Positions 8,393 to 16,835 of a stretch of 32,373 nt of DNA are shown one piece after another (within the stretch, counting starts at the first letter, position 1; every line of letters starts with the position of its first letter). The stretch is from NCBI GenBank assembly GCA_018883865.1, contig JAHLFI010000079.1, positions 1 through 32,373 of the forward strand, in the 5' to 3' direction. This stretch comes from Candidatus Oceanisphaera merdipullorum (GTDB taxonomy: Bacteria; Pseudomonadota; Gammaproteobacteria; Enterobacterales; Aeromonadaceae). Both the position numbers and the translations under genes were made by a program. The notes beneath the pieces were generated by a model. The model saw only the letters and a program-made list of their open reading frames with translations. It did no database searches and had not been told where the DNA came from.

Positions 8393-9865
8393 ATGACCAT
8401 AGAAACACCCATTCTTCTTACCTTTATCGGTTATTTGGTACTCACCATGCTGATTGGTGTGATGGCCTATCGCGCCACTAGCTCGCTGAGTGATTATATT
8501 TTGGGTGGCCGCCGCTTAGGTCCTGCCGTCGCCGCCTTAAGTGTGGGTGCGTCAGACATGAGTGGCTGGCTATTATTGGGTTTGCCCGGAGCCGTGTATT
8601 TGTATGGAATTAATCAAGCTTGGATTGGAATTGGCTTAGTAATAGGGGCTTGGCTTAATTGGTTATTTGTGGCTAAACGACTGCGAGTCTATACAGAGCA
8701 GGCCAATGACTCACTGACTATTCCCGACTTCTTAGAGAATAGACTGGCGGATCGCAGCGGCCTGATCCGCGTTATTTCCGCCATTACTATCTTGGTATTT
8801 TTTATTTTTTATACCGCTTCCGCCTTAGTGGGCGGCGCCATTTTATTTGAAAAAGTATTTGGCCTGCCTTATGTGGCAGCCTTGCTACTAGGTGGTGGCG
8901 TCATCATGGCCTATACCTTTATGGGCGGTTTTTTGGCGGTATCTTGGACTGATTTCTTTCAAGGCTGTTTAATGCTGTTGGCGCTTATCGCGTTACCTTG
9001 GGCGGTGATGAACGAGCTAGGGGGTATTAATCAGACCTTAAACACACTTAATGGCATGGACGCCACTAAGCTGGATTTATTTCATGATTTCTCCTTGCTG
9101 GGCGGCTTAAGTTTATTGGCGTGGGGCCTTGGTTACTTTGGCCAGCCGCATATCTTAGCTCGCTTTATGGCTATCGACTCGCCAAATTCAGTGCCACTGT
9201 CGCGCCGCATTGCCATGAGTTGGATGATATTGTCCTTGCTCGGTGCCTTAGCGGTAGGCCTAGCAGGCGCTGTCTATTTTGCAGGTGTGCCGCTGGAAAA
9301 TTCAGAAACTGTGTTTTTAGCCCTCTCACAAACGGTGTTTAACCCTTGGGTCGCCGGCTTACTGATTGCCGCCATTTTGTCGGCCATTATGAGCACCATA
9401 GACTCGCAGTTACTGGTGTGCTCTTCCGCCATTACCGAAGACTTTTATAAGCGCTGGTTTCGTCCCCATGCCCATGATAAGGAGCTCGTGTGGGTCGGCC
9501 GATGCGCCGTGGTTGCGGTAGCCGTATTTGCCATGCTTATCGCGCTGGATCCAAAATCGTCGGTACTGGACCTAGTCAGCTATGCGTGGGCGGGCTTTGG
9601 CGCCGCCTTTGGACCCGTGATCATCCTAGCGTTGTACTGGCCTCGTCTTACACGTAATGGCGCTTTAAGTGGCATCGTATTGGGTGCCATTACTGTGATT
9701 GGCTGGAAACAACTCAGCGGTGGCCCGCTCGACATTTTTGACTTGTATGAAATCGCACCCGGCTTTGTGATTGCCAGCCTTGCTTGTGTGTTCATCAGCC
9801 GCTTGGGTACGCCGCCAAATAAAACCGTGGTGCTCAGCTTTAGACGCATGGAGTCAGAGCTTTAG
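8393..9865 (+). CDS. putP: Sodium/proline symporter PutP
   Basis: Inner-membrane transporter of the solute:sodium symporter family that imports proline with Na+. The start is placed at 8393 because AGGAA lies 6 nt upstream and the N-terminus METPILLTFIGYL-type sequence aligns with E. coli PutP; this gives 490 residues (E. coli 502). An upstream start at 8354 would add 13 unconserved residues. The family blocks ILGGRRLGP and SVGASDMSGWLLLGLPGAVY (Na+/proline site in helix 2) are present, as is ISAIMSTIDSQLLV. About 12-13 membrane helices are visible. A CRP-like site lies upstream and a strong terminator follows. Confidence 0.95.
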   Translation: MTIETPILLTFIGYLVLTMLIGVMAYRATSSLSDYILGGRRLGPAVAALSVGASDMSGWLLLGLPGAVYLYGINQAWIGIGLVIGAWLNWLFVAKRLRVYTEQANDSLTIPDFLENRLADRSGLIRVISAITILVFFIFYTASALVGGAILFEKVFGLPYVAALLLGGGVIMAYTFMGGFLAVSWTDFFQGCLMLLALIALPWAVMNELGGINQTLNTLNGMDATKLDLFHDFSLLGGLSLLAWGLGYFGQPHILARFMAIDSPNSVPLSRRIAMSWMILSLLGALAVGLAGAVYFAGVPLENSETVFLALSQTVFNPWVAGLLIAAILSAIMSTIDSQLLVCSSAITEDFYKRWFRPHAHDKELVWVGRCAVVAVAVFAMLIALDPKSSVLDLVSYAWAGFGAAFGPVIILALYWPRLTRNGALSGIVLGAITVIGWKQLSGGPLDIFDLYEIAPGFVIASLACVFISRLGTPPNKTVVLSFRRMESEL

Positions 9866-9919
9866 AGCAAGCTAAATTATATTTAAACTTTAATTGATGC
9901 TCAGTATCACATCAGCATC

Positions 9920-9948
9920 AAAAAAGGAGCCTCTGGGCTCCTTTTTTT
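9920..9948 (+). terminator. Rho-independent terminator of putP
   Basis: The stem GGAGCC (9926-9931)/GGCTCC (9936-9941) with a 4-nt loop is preceded by six A and followed by seven T. It lies 55 bp after the putP stop codon. Confidence 0.9.
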
Positions 9949-10099
9949 AAACAAACGTTTTACTTTTAATTAACAACTTCCTATGCTCGTCTTTAGTTAG
10001 GTTAGGGTACGGTTTGGCAAGGATGCTGAATAAAATCAAATAATAAGCGCACATCGCCGTACATAATTCACTAATACTACTTTGATGAGAGAGTCCTTC

Positions 10100-11410
10100 A
10101 TGAGCAAATACCTACTCAAGTTGTCCCTTGTTGCTGCAGCCACCACCTTGGCTACCGGGCAAGCTCACTCTGCCGCATTTCAACTCGCTGAACAAAATGC
10201 CACTGGTATCGGTCGCGCCTATGCTGGTGAAGGTGCGATTGGCGATAACGCCTCCGTGCTGGGCCGCAACCCCGCCGCCATGACACTGTTTGATCGGCCT
10301 GCACTATCGGTCGGCGCCACTTACATTAATCCGGCGGTGGATGTAGAAGGTAAGCCGACGCAGCGTCAAGCAGCTGGCGCCACGCTTACTGGCTCACCGA
10401 CCTCGTCTCAAGATATTGCCGATGATGCTGTGGTGCCCTTCTTTTATTACGTGCAACCGGTTAACGAACAATGGGCGGTGGGCTTTGGCGCCTTTACTAA
10501 CTATGGCCTATCAACCACCTACCAAGAAAATCACTATGCGGGTGCCGTAGCCGGTAAAACCTCACTGAAAACCTTGAATTTAAATCCTAATATTGCGTTT
10601 AAAGCCAATCCTCATTTATCACTCGGCGCTGGGATTAATGCCGTGTATGCGGATGCGGAACTTATTCGCCATAAAGGTATTCTTAGCGTGCCTCCCGTAG
10701 CGGGTGGATTTGGTGGCGCGGCTAGCGATGAAATCGTGCGCCTAACAGGGGACGACTGGGGGTACGGCTGGAATATTGGCCTCTTGTTAGAGGCGGATGA
10801 ACATAATCGTTGGGCTTTTGCTTATCGCTCTAAGATAGATTTAACATTAGAAGGCAACTACTCCAGCACTCTTCCTATTGGCAGCCAAACTCTTGACCCT
10901 AGCCTGCCAGCCGGCACTGGCGGTATTAGGCAACCGGGGAAATTAGACTTAAGTTTACCGGCCATGGCCGAATTATCTGGCTTCCACCAAGTTCAACCCG
11001 ATTGGGCATTACATTACAGCATGCTCTGGACTGAGTGGAGCACCTTCAAAGAGTTGCGCGCGCTTGATCCACAGGGTGGCACTTATTTTGATAAGCAAGA
11101 GGGCTTTGAGAACAGCTGGCGCATGAGTGCTGGGGCCACTCATCAGCTCAATGATCAATTAACCTTGCGCGGCGGTATTGCCTACGATAAGTCGCCCGTA
11201 CCAGAGGGCGCACGCTCTATCTCTATTCCAGACGTAGATCGTACTTGGTACACTGTAGGGGCTACTTATGCGGTCAATGAAAACTTGAACATGGATGCCT
11301 CTTTTGCCTTCTTAGATGGCGAAAATGTCGATGTGCAAGAAAGTGGTTTTGCTTTTAAATCCGGTGGCGATGCCTACTTATTCGGCGTACAGATGAACTA
11401 TGCATTTTAA
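10100..11410 (+). CDS. fadL: Long-chain fatty acid outer-membrane channel FadL
   Basis: Outer-membrane beta-barrel of the FadL/TodX family that lets long-chain fatty acids cross the outer membrane and so feeds the fadE/fadIJ pathway. The start at 10100 (GAGAG about 9 nt upstream) gives 436 residues, close to E. coli FadL (446), and a clean signal peptide MSKYLLKLSLVAAATTLATG with probable cleavage after AHSA. The mature N-terminus AFQLAEQNATGIGRAYAGE and the NPAAM motif at about residues 55-60 are family hallmarks. Amphipathic strands continue to the C-terminus, which ends in phenylalanine (MNYAF), as expected for a BAM-assembled barrel. Earlier in-frame starts at 10082 and 10085 lack a ribosome site. 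No FadR-like core was found upstream. Confidence 0.93.
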   Translation: MSKYLLKLSLVAAATTLATGQAHSAAFQLAEQNATGIGRAYAGEGAIGDNASVLGRNPAAMTLFDRPALSVGATYINPAVDVEGKPTQRQAAGATLTGSPTSSQDIADDAVVPFFYYVQPVNEQWAVGFGAFTNYGLSTTYQENHYAGAVAGKTSLKTLNLNPNIAFKANPHLSLGAGINAVYADAELIRHKGILSVPPVAGGFGGAASDEIVRLTGDDWGYGWNIGLLLEADEHNRWAFAYRSKIDLTLEGNYSSTLPIGSQTLDPSLPAGTGGIRQPGKLDLSLPAMAELSGFHQVQPDWALHYSMLWTEWSTFKELRALDPQGGTYFDKQEGFENSWRMSAGATHQLNDQLTLRGGIAYDKSPVPEGARSISIPDVDRTWYTVGATYAVNENLNMDASFAFLDGENVDVQESGFAFKSGGDAYLFGVQMNYAF

Positions 11411-11422
11411 ATAATACGCGGT

Positions 11423-11447
11423 TAAGTGTGAGACACGATTACACTTA
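11423..11447. repeat. Inverted repeat upstream of the EAL-HDOD gene
   Basis: Perfect 7-bp arms TAAGTGT (11423-11429) and ACACTTA (11441-11447) flank an 11-nt centre. A closely similar sequence (GTTAAGTGTG-N-GACA at the left) lies at 14559-14583 upstream of the nhaC-like gene. It may be a regulator site or part of the fadL 3' end. Confidence 0.45.
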
Positions 11448-11471
11448 GTCTGCTTGTTTAAGTGGCATAAT

Positions 11472-11514
11472 AAACCATGATTGGCGCTCAGCAATGGGCG
11501 CTTTTTCATGGTTT
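11472..11514 (+). terminator. Candidate fadL terminator hairpin
   Basis: The outer arms AAACCATGA (11472-11480) and TCATGGTTT (11506-11514) are perfectly complementary. Inside them GCGC (11484-11487) can pair with GCGC (11498-11501), directly followed by five T. It lies about 60 bp after fadL and about 60 bp before the EAL-HDOD start. Confidence 0.45.
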
Positions 11515-11573
11515 TGTTTATCCAAACGCAATACTGTATATTTACTCGGTTGTTTTTCTTTTTCGGGATCCTT

Positions 11574-12797
11574 ATGTACTGTTTTGTAGCCAGACAAGCT
11601 ATTTTTGATAGCCTCGGCAATCCGCTAGGGTATGAATTACTATTTCGTACCAGTCTCGAAAATCGCTTTCCCAACATAGACTCGGAGCTGGCTACGCGGC
11701 GATTAATGGCTGAGCAGTTTTTAAGCCAAAAAATCGAAGATCTCGTGGGTGACGCGCTGTGTTTCGTCAATTTTCCCGACGCACTATTACGGGAAGGCAT
11801 GGCAGAGTCTTTTGACCAACAACAATTAGTGATTGAAGTACTAGAAACAGCGACCCCAGATGAAGAGCTATTGACGAGCGTTAAACAGCTAAAAGAATTA
11901 GGCTTTCAAATCGCCCTTGATGACCACATTCCCAGTACAAAGTGGGATAAGTTTTTACCTTGGGTAGATTATATCAAGATGGACTTGCGCCAAACCACAA
12001 TGCAAGACTGTAAGAGCTTGATTAAACGTAGCCAAAAGTATACTCAGTTACGCTTTATTGCCGAAAAAGTAGAAACGCAGCAAGAGTTCATAGCATCTCA
12101 GGACGCAGGTTTTAGCTTTTTCCAGGGCTATTACTTTCAACAGCCGCAGGTCATCAGCCGACGTATTCTCACCACAGACGAAATGACCGCCTTCGAGCTG
12201 CTCTCTGCCATCAGTGAAGAAGATATCGATTATAATCGCCTCACCCAACTGTTTAGCCGCGATTTATCTTTGTCATATTATCTATTACGTTATGTAAATA
12301 GCTTACACGTCGGCTACCGACATCAAAACATCGATAACTTGCGTAACGCCATCGTATTTCTGGGCCATGAGCAACTTAAACGCTTTACCGCTCTTATGAT
12401 GGCGGCCTATATCAGCAAAAATAAAAACGTAGAACTGTATCGGCTTTCCATGATACGGGCTAAATGGTGCGAACTATTGTCAGCAAAAGTCAGCCCTAGC
12501 CTGCAAAATGATGCCTTTCTTTGTGGTTTGTTTTCTTTGTTGGATGCTCTGCTAGAAAGGCCCATGGCCGACATTTTGCCCCACTTATCTGTGACAGAGC
12601 CGGTACGCCAAGCACTATTAGAGCAAAAGGGTCAATTAGGATTTTTAATGGGCCTGATGCAAGATCATGAACAAGCCAATTGGCCGATGCTACAACAGCG
12701 CTTAGACTTTATTAATTTAAGCGCAAACGACAGTAACATGTTTTATGAAGAAGCCATCAAGTGGAGTAAAAATATCACTCAGCATCATCCGCTTTAA
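11574..12797 (+). CDS. EAL-HDOD signal transduction protein
   Basis: Cytoplasmic protein of about 407 residues with an N-terminal EAL-like domain (about 1-195) and a C-terminal HDOD domain (about 200-400), the YuxH/CdgJ architecture linked to c-di-GMP signalling and motility in Vibrio. The start is placed at 11574 because MYCFVARQAIFD matches the usual beginning of the family; an in-frame extension back to 11481 would add a phenylalanine-rich, hairpin-encoded segment. The EAL signature reads ELL, but the usual metal and catalytic positions look present: Glu21, Asn66, Glu88, Asp116-Asp117, Lys135, Glu164 and Gln184. Phosphodiesterase activity is therefore possible and not assured. The gene is convergent with the nhaC-like gene. 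Confidence 0.85.
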   Translation: MYCFVARQAIFDSLGNPLGYELLFRTSLENRFPNIDSELATRRLMAEQFLSQKIEDLVGDALCFVNFPDALLREGMAESFDQQQLVIEVLETATPDEELLTSVKQLKELGFQIALDDHIPSTKWDKFLPWVDYIKMDLRQTTMQDCKSLIKRSQKYTQLRFIAEKVETQQEFIASQDAGFSFFQGYYFQQPQVISRRILTTDEMTAFELLSAISEEDIDYNRLTQLFSRDLSLSYYLLRYVNSLHVGYRHQNIDNLRNAIVFLGHEQLKRFTALMMAAYISKNKNVELYRLSMIRAKWCELLSAKVSPSLQNDAFLCGLFSLLDALLERPMADILPHLSVTEPVRQALLEQKGQLGFLMGLMQDHEQANWPMLQQRLDFINLSANDSNMFYEEAIKWSKNITQHHPL

Positions 12798-12870
12798 GGG
12801 CAAGGCGATAACTGGCATCAACTTACTGCCTAACTACCTGAGTCACATAATGCCTCAGGCAAAAAAATAG

Positions 12871-14427
12871 TTATGACACCCCTCTTTGCTGCCACGACCA
12901 AAACACCAATACCAAGATAAAGGCCAGTGTTGCCGCCAGAAACCCTAGCAGCACAGATGCGCTGTAACCGAGAGCCACATAACCCACTAGGCTAACCACA
13001 GCAATCGAGAGCGCATAGGGCAGCTGAGTAACCACATGATCCATATGATGGCAAGCCGCCCCAGTAGAAGACAAAATAGTCGTATCTGAAATAGGTGAGC
13101 AATGATCACCAAACACCGCACCCGCCATCACAGCCGACATAGCAGGCAATAAGAGTTGAGCATCGATAGCCATGGTCATGTCGGCGGCAATGGGTAGCAT
13201 AATACCAAAAGTCCCCCAACTGGTACCTGTGGCAAACGCCATCATTCCCGCGAGTAAGAACAACACAGCTGGCAATAAGAACAATGGCAAGCTCTGTTGG
13301 ACTAACGAAGCCAAATATTGGCCGGTCTCTAATTGGCTTATTAACCCCGCAATCATCCAAGCCAATAACAATATATAAATCGCCGGCAGCATGCCTTTTA
13401 CACCCATAGCCAGCGTCTGGCGCCACTGTGCAAGAGACACACTCTGTTGCACCATACCAAACACACACACCAGTGCGCCTGCGATGCCACCAAACACTAA
13501 CGAACGCCCAACATTGGTGTGTTCTAATGCACCCAGCAAGCTAAACTCAAGCCCCTCTTGCTTCAACGCATGAGCCCCAGTAAGCAGCAAGCCGACCACA
13601 GTCACTAACGTTAAGGTGGCAATGGCCAATAATAAATCTAAGACTCGCCCTACTTGCTCACTATTATCCTCAACCCCAGGAGGAGTGCCTTTACTGTTAT
13701 CAAATAAACTGCCCTTTAATGCCGCCTGCTCATGGCGTGCCATGGCACCTAGATCCCAGCCGCCTCGGATCACCAGCAGCACCATAATAAGCGTAAATAT
13801 CGCATAATAGTTCATGCTACCCATCACCAAGAACGCGCCTAAGGCAGAGTGTCCTGTAATGCCATGACTGACTAAAATACCGCCGACTAAGGCGATAATA
13901 TAGGCTCCCCAAGAGGACACGGGCATTAACACGCACACGGGAGCGGCGGTAGAGTCTAATAAATAAGCCAACTTGGCGCGTGAAATTTTAAAACGATCGG
14001 TGACGGGGCGGCAAATAGTGCCCACAGATAAACTATGGAAATAGTCATCAATAAAAAATATAAAGACTAATAGTCCAGTCATCACCTTAGCTTGACGTCT
14101 ATTTTTAATGTGCCCATGGGCCCATTCAGCAAAAGCCAGCGTGGCACCAATGCGGCTTAACATGCTGATAATACAACCTAATAACAGCAAGAAAGTCAGG
14201 ATGTTAACATTCCATTCGTTAACCGCATTCGCTGACCAAAAAAGAGCCCACGCGCTGCTTAACAGCAACTGCACTGTGCCAATGGCACTAAACTGCTGTA
14301 GCAAAAGCGCCGCTAAAATAATACCTAAACCCAGCGCTAACAGCACTCGACGGGTGAAGACAGCTAATACTATGGCGAGTAACGGCGGTAACAAAGACCA
14401 GTAGCTTTGAATAAAAGAAGATTCCAC
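12871..14427 (-). CDS. NhaC-family Na+/H+ antiporter
   Basis: Polytopic inner-membrane protein of about 518 residues with at least 11 hydrophobic segments, resembling the NhaC-type Na+/H+ antiporter family. Some members exchange organic acids or other cations, so the substrate is not settled. Typical blocks are FFIDDYFHSLSVG and the RPVTDRFKISRAKLAYLLDSTAAPVCVLMPVSSWGAYI region (about residues 125-185), FATGTSWGTFGIMLP, and GDHCSPISDTT near residue 440. The GTG at 14427 is preferred because AGGTG lies 5 nt upstream; another GTG at 14442 would add five residues. It is convergent with the EAL-HDOD gene and separated from it by 73 bp without a clear T-tailed terminator. Confidence 0.85.
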   Translation of the reverse strand: MESSFIQSYWSLLPPLLAIVLAVFTRRVLLALGLGIILAALLLQQFSAIGTVQLLLSSAWALFWSANAVNEWNVNILTFLLLLGCIISMLSRIGATLAFAEWAHGHIKNRRQAKVMTGLLVFIFFIDDYFHSLSVGTICRPVTDRFKISRAKLAYLLDSTAAPVCVLMPVSSWGAYIIALVGGILVSHGITGHSALGAFLVMGSMNYYAIFTLIMVLLVIRGGWDLGAMARHEQAALKGSLFDNSKGTPPGVEDNSEQVGRVLDLLLAIATLTLVTVVGLLLTGAHALKQEGLEFSLLGALEHTNVGRSLVFGGIAGALVCVFGMVQQSVSLAQWRQTLAMGVKGMLPAIYILLLAWMIAGLISQLETGQYLASLVQQSLPLFLLPAVLFLLAGMMAFATGTSWGTFGIMLPIAADMTMAIDAQLLLPAMSAVMAGAVFGDHCSPISDTTILSSTGAACHHMDHVVTQLPYALSIAVVSLVGYVALGYSASVLLGFLAATLAFILVLVFWSWQQRGVS

Positions 14428-14581
14428 GACAACACCTAACACTGAGTTTTAATATAACGACGGATATCATCACCAGCAGTCACATGCTGGCTAGCGTCGG
14501 AGTCAACAAGGTTACAACTTAACGCATGCTATAAAGCCTATAACTTAAAATATATGGCGTTAAGTGTGCGACATACACTAA

Positions 14582-14658
14582 GGGCATAACACCAAACCAG
14601 ACGGCTCCTATTTTACCTGCTAGGATGATTTTTCTGGTGGCATCCCTCAGTCATGCCC
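14582..14658. ncRNA. Candidate structured RNA
   Basis: Three nested stems are visible: GGGCAT (14582-14587) with ATGCCC (14653-14658), CCA-AA-CCAGA (14592-14601) with TCTGGTGG (14633-14640), and TCCTA (14606-14610) with TAGGA (14621-14625). I cannot assign it to a known RNA family or decide the strand, and no clear promoter or terminator bounds it. Confidence 0.25.
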
Positions 14659-15107
14659 TCTCACTAACGATGAAAAATATCTACGATATACTAGGTTGAA
14701 TACCTAATCGCGTATTGAACAAGCACATTTACCAATAGCACAAACGGCAGCCTAGAGGCCGGATTAGTGAGCAAGTGATGCAACTAAAAAGGGTAAGCCG
14801 GTGGATCTTACTGGCTGAGCACCAAAAATCAATATTTTTAACCTAAAATGTCCTATCAGACTGATTTTTATAGGCTTAATACTGAAAAAAATCCCTGCAT
14901 ATTGTAAATCTTTAACTATGATTATCTCGGCATATATACAATTCTTATATTTTAACTCAGCTGAGTCTGCATCATACCGAGCTGTAAGTTAGAAAAAAGA
15001 TGACGAAACTGCGCCTTTAAACTGAGCAGTAGACCATTTGTTTTAATAAGCAAATAGCATTCGCAAAATGCAAAGCTATATTAAGCTCGCGGCTACAAAA
15101 AATGGCT

Positions 15108-15113
15108 TATAAT
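15108..15113 (+). promoter_or_regulatory. Possible hns -10 box
   Basis: A perfect TATAAT lies about 97 bp before the hns start codon, a plausible leader length. No good -35 hexamer is seen 16-18 bp upstream, so the call rests on the -10 box alone. Confidence 0.35.
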
Positions 15114-15209
15114 TACTGAGATAAAAGTTTTCTTTCTAATTAACTTGCTTCATTTTAAATGAAGATGTAACTTTAACTCATAAAAAATTATAACCATTAG
15201 GTGGATGCA

Positions 15210-15620
15210 ATGACTGAATTCTTGAAAACACTACTGAACATCCGTAGTTTACGTGCAGCAACTCGTGATCTAACTCTGGATCAAATGGAAGAAGCCCTAG
15301 CTAAACTGTCTAGCGTTATTGAAGAGCAACGCGAAACTAAAGCCGCTGAACAAGCAGTTGCCCAAGAACGTGAGCGAAAGCTGAAAGAATACATGGAACA
15401 AATGGCCGCTGACGGCATTGATTTAAGTGATTTGCTACAATTAGCAGAGCCCGTTAAAAAAGTAAGTGTGCCTCGTAGCAAGCGCCCAGCTAAGTACGAA
15501 TACACTGACGAAGCCGGTGAATACAGAACTTGGACTGGTCAAGGCCGTAAGCCTTCACCAATTAAAAATGCCATCGATAATGGCAATAAAACTTTAGAAG
15601 ATTTCCTTATTAAAAATTAA
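15210..15620 (+). CDS. hns: Nucleoid-associated silencer H-NS
   Basis: Histone-like protein that binds AT-rich DNA and silences it by forming filaments and bridges. The 136-residue length matches E. coli H-NS (137). The N-terminal MTEFLKTLLNIRSLRAATRD oligomerisation helices are followed by a charged coiled-coil linker, then the DNA-binding domain with RPAKYEYTDEAGE and the AT-hook-like TWTGQGRKPSPI, and the LEDFLIKN ending. The ATG at 15210 is chosen because AGGTGG lies 5 nt upstream; a GTG at 15201 overlaps that ribosome site. It is a single gene with its own terminator. The AT-rich upstream region suggests autoregulation (inference). Confidence 0.95.
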   Translation: MTEFLKTLLNIRSLRAATRDLTLDQMEEALAKLSSVIEEQRETKAAEQAVAQERERKLKEYMEQMAADGIDLSDLLQLAEPVKKVSVPRSKRPAKYEYTDEAGEYRTWTGQGRKPSPIKNAIDNGNKTLEDFLIKN

Positions 15621-15641
15621 TATAGACTATCTGATAAGTTT

Positions 15642-15665
15642 AAAAGGGCCGTTAGGCCCTTTTTT
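15642..15665 (+). terminator. Rho-independent terminator of hns
   Basis: The stem AAAAGGGCC (15642-15650)/GGCCCTTTT (15655-15663) closes on a GTTA loop and ends in six T. It begins 21 bp after the hns stop codon. Confidence 0.9.
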
Positions 15666-15729
15666 ATGCCAGAAATTAAGCATGTCGCAGCCATTGTCGT
15701 CTGAGTGCTTCATTGATAAAAAAGCTTAT

Positions 15730-15951
15730 TTATCTAGTTTTCAATAAGCCATACAGAGGCTCGGCTAGGCCGTTATGCTTTAACTCATAGATAAGCGCCA
15801 ATTCTGTCCCTATGGAGCCGTTTGGCCAGCCTTGACGTTCTAACCAGCACAAATACCCTAACGGTAAGGTAAGCAGCGCTTGTCCACTATGCTTACCAAA
15901 TGGCATGGGTTTATTAATGATCGTTAATAGTTCTGTCGTGTTCAAGCCCAC
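15730..15951 (-). CDS. DUF3820 family small protein
   Basis: A 73-residue soluble protein resembling the DUF3820 family, whose biochemical role is unknown; a Pseudomonas relative was described as a quorum-regulated virulence factor. The family pattern MPFGKHSGQALLTLPLGYLCWLERQGWPNG followed by LALIYELKHNGL is present (given here in two parts of the protein, residues 16-45 and 51-62). The likely start is GTG at 15951, with GGAA about 9 nt upstream; TTG at 15945 is an alternative. The gene lies between the hns and pyrF terminators on the opposite strand from hns. Confidence 0.75.
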   Translation of the reverse strand: MGLNTTELLTIINKPMPFGKHSGQALLTLPLGYLCWLERQGWPNGSIGTELALIYELKHNGLAEPLYGLLKTR

Positions 15952-15984
15952 GTCTTTTTATTCCTTAAATTCAATTTTTTTCAT

Positions 15985-16012
15985 AAAAAAAGACGCATAT
16001 ATTATATGCGCC
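15985..16012 (-). terminator. Rho-independent terminator of pyrF
   Basis: On the minus strand GGCGCATAT (16004-16012) pairs with ATATGCGTC (15992-16000), with one G-T pair, across an AAT loop. Seven T follow (15985-15991). It lies about 38 bp after the pyrF stop codon. Confidence 0.85.
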
Positions 16013-16049
16013 TCTGTGACAAAGACATATCCGCAATTTTATAGCGCTG

Positions 16050-16757
16050 TTACAAGCTGTTATTGATAGCAGCCAGTGCCTGAGCAGGATCCGACGCTTG
16101 GGTAATAGGCCGCCCTATTACCAAATAATCACTGCCTGCGGCTAAAGCCTGCTCGGGCGTCATAATACGACGCTGATCGCCAGCATCACTGCCTGCGGGG
16201 CGGATGCCGGGTGTGATGAGTTTAAAATTATGGCCCAATTCGGCTTTTAATAAACTGGCTTCTTGAGCCGAGCATACTACGCCATCCAAGCCTGCATCAC
16301 GCGTTAAACGCGCTAAAGCTAACACCTGCTCGGCAGATGAACGCAAGATACCTACTTCGGCCAAATCCTCATCTGTCATGCTGGTGAGCACGGTTACCGC
16401 GATTAACAAGGGCGCCTGCTCACCATAAGGTAATAACGCCTCACGGGCCGCCGTCATCATGCGCGTACCGCCGCTGGCGTGTACATTGACCATCCATACG
16501 CCTAACTCAGCCGCCGCTGCCACCGCCTTGGCCACCGTATTAGGAATGTCGTGAAACTTAAGATCCAAAAATACGTCAAATTTCGCTTTTATTAATGTAC
16601 GCACAAACTCTGGGCCAAACAGGGTAAACATTTCTTTACCGACTTTTAAGCGACAATGAGCCGGATCCAATTGCGCAACCAGAGCGAGTGCGGCTGCTTG
16701 ATCATCAAAGTCGAGTGCAATCAGAATTTTAGGATCATGTTTGATGGAAACTTGCAT
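16050..16757 (-). CDS. pyrF: Orotidine 5'-phosphate decarboxylase PyrF
   Basis: Cytoplasmic TIM-barrel enzyme that decarboxylates OMP to UMP, the last step of de novo UMP synthesis. The 235-residue protein has the N-terminal ILIALDFDD strand, [11 protein letters not shown], the catalytic [11 protein letters not shown] motif (Asp65, Lys67, Asp70) and the phosphate-binding TPGIRPAG and YLVIGRPIT blocks. AAAGGT precedes the ATG at 16757. It follows lapB on the same strand across 78 bp, as in E. coli, and may be co-transcribed with lapAB. Confidence 0.96.
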   Translation of the reverse strand: MQVSIKHDPKILIALDFDDQAAALALVAQLDPAHCRLKVGKEMFTLFGPEFVRTLIKAKFDVFLDLKFHDIPNTVAKAVAAAAELGVWMVNVHASGGTRMMTAAREALLPYGEQAPLLIAVTVLTSMTDEDLAEVGILRSSAEQVLALARLTRDAGLDGVVCSAQEASLLKAELGHNFKLITPGIRPAGSDAGDQRRIMTPEQALAAGSDYLVIGRPITQASDPAQALAAINNSL

Positions 16758-16835
16758 ACTGGTTACCTTTCAGTTTTAAAATAAGCCGTCTCGGCAGCTA
16801 TGTTTACGATGTTTGTCTTTTACTGACAGCGTACT

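Larger units (their letters stand above)
14428..15209. other. Long gene-free region upstream of hns
   Basis: No coding region longer than a few dozen codons is supported in these 782 bp. The left half contains an inverted repeat (14559-14583), a nested stem structure (14582-14658) and three further hairpins (14764-14839). From about 14830 to the hns start the DNA is strikingly AT-rich, as expected for DNA bound by H-NS itself. A palindrome CTTCATTT-T-AAATGAAG lies at 15148-15164. Confidence 0.6.

Noticed and set aside
11378-11800. 140-codon open frame opposite the fadL/EAL-HDOD junction
   Set aside because: It overlaps both real genes and the hairpin between them and resembles no family.
12850-12870. 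Terminator between the EAL-HDOD and NhaC-family genes
   Set aside because: TGCCT-C-AGGCA is a palindrome next to a run of A, but the run is on the wrong side to give a U-tract for the NhaC gene and is an A-tract for the other.
14740-14840. c-di-GMP (GEMM) riboswitch upstream of hns
   Set aside because: The hairpins do not carry the conserved GEMM aptamer segments, and hns begins almost 400 bp further on.
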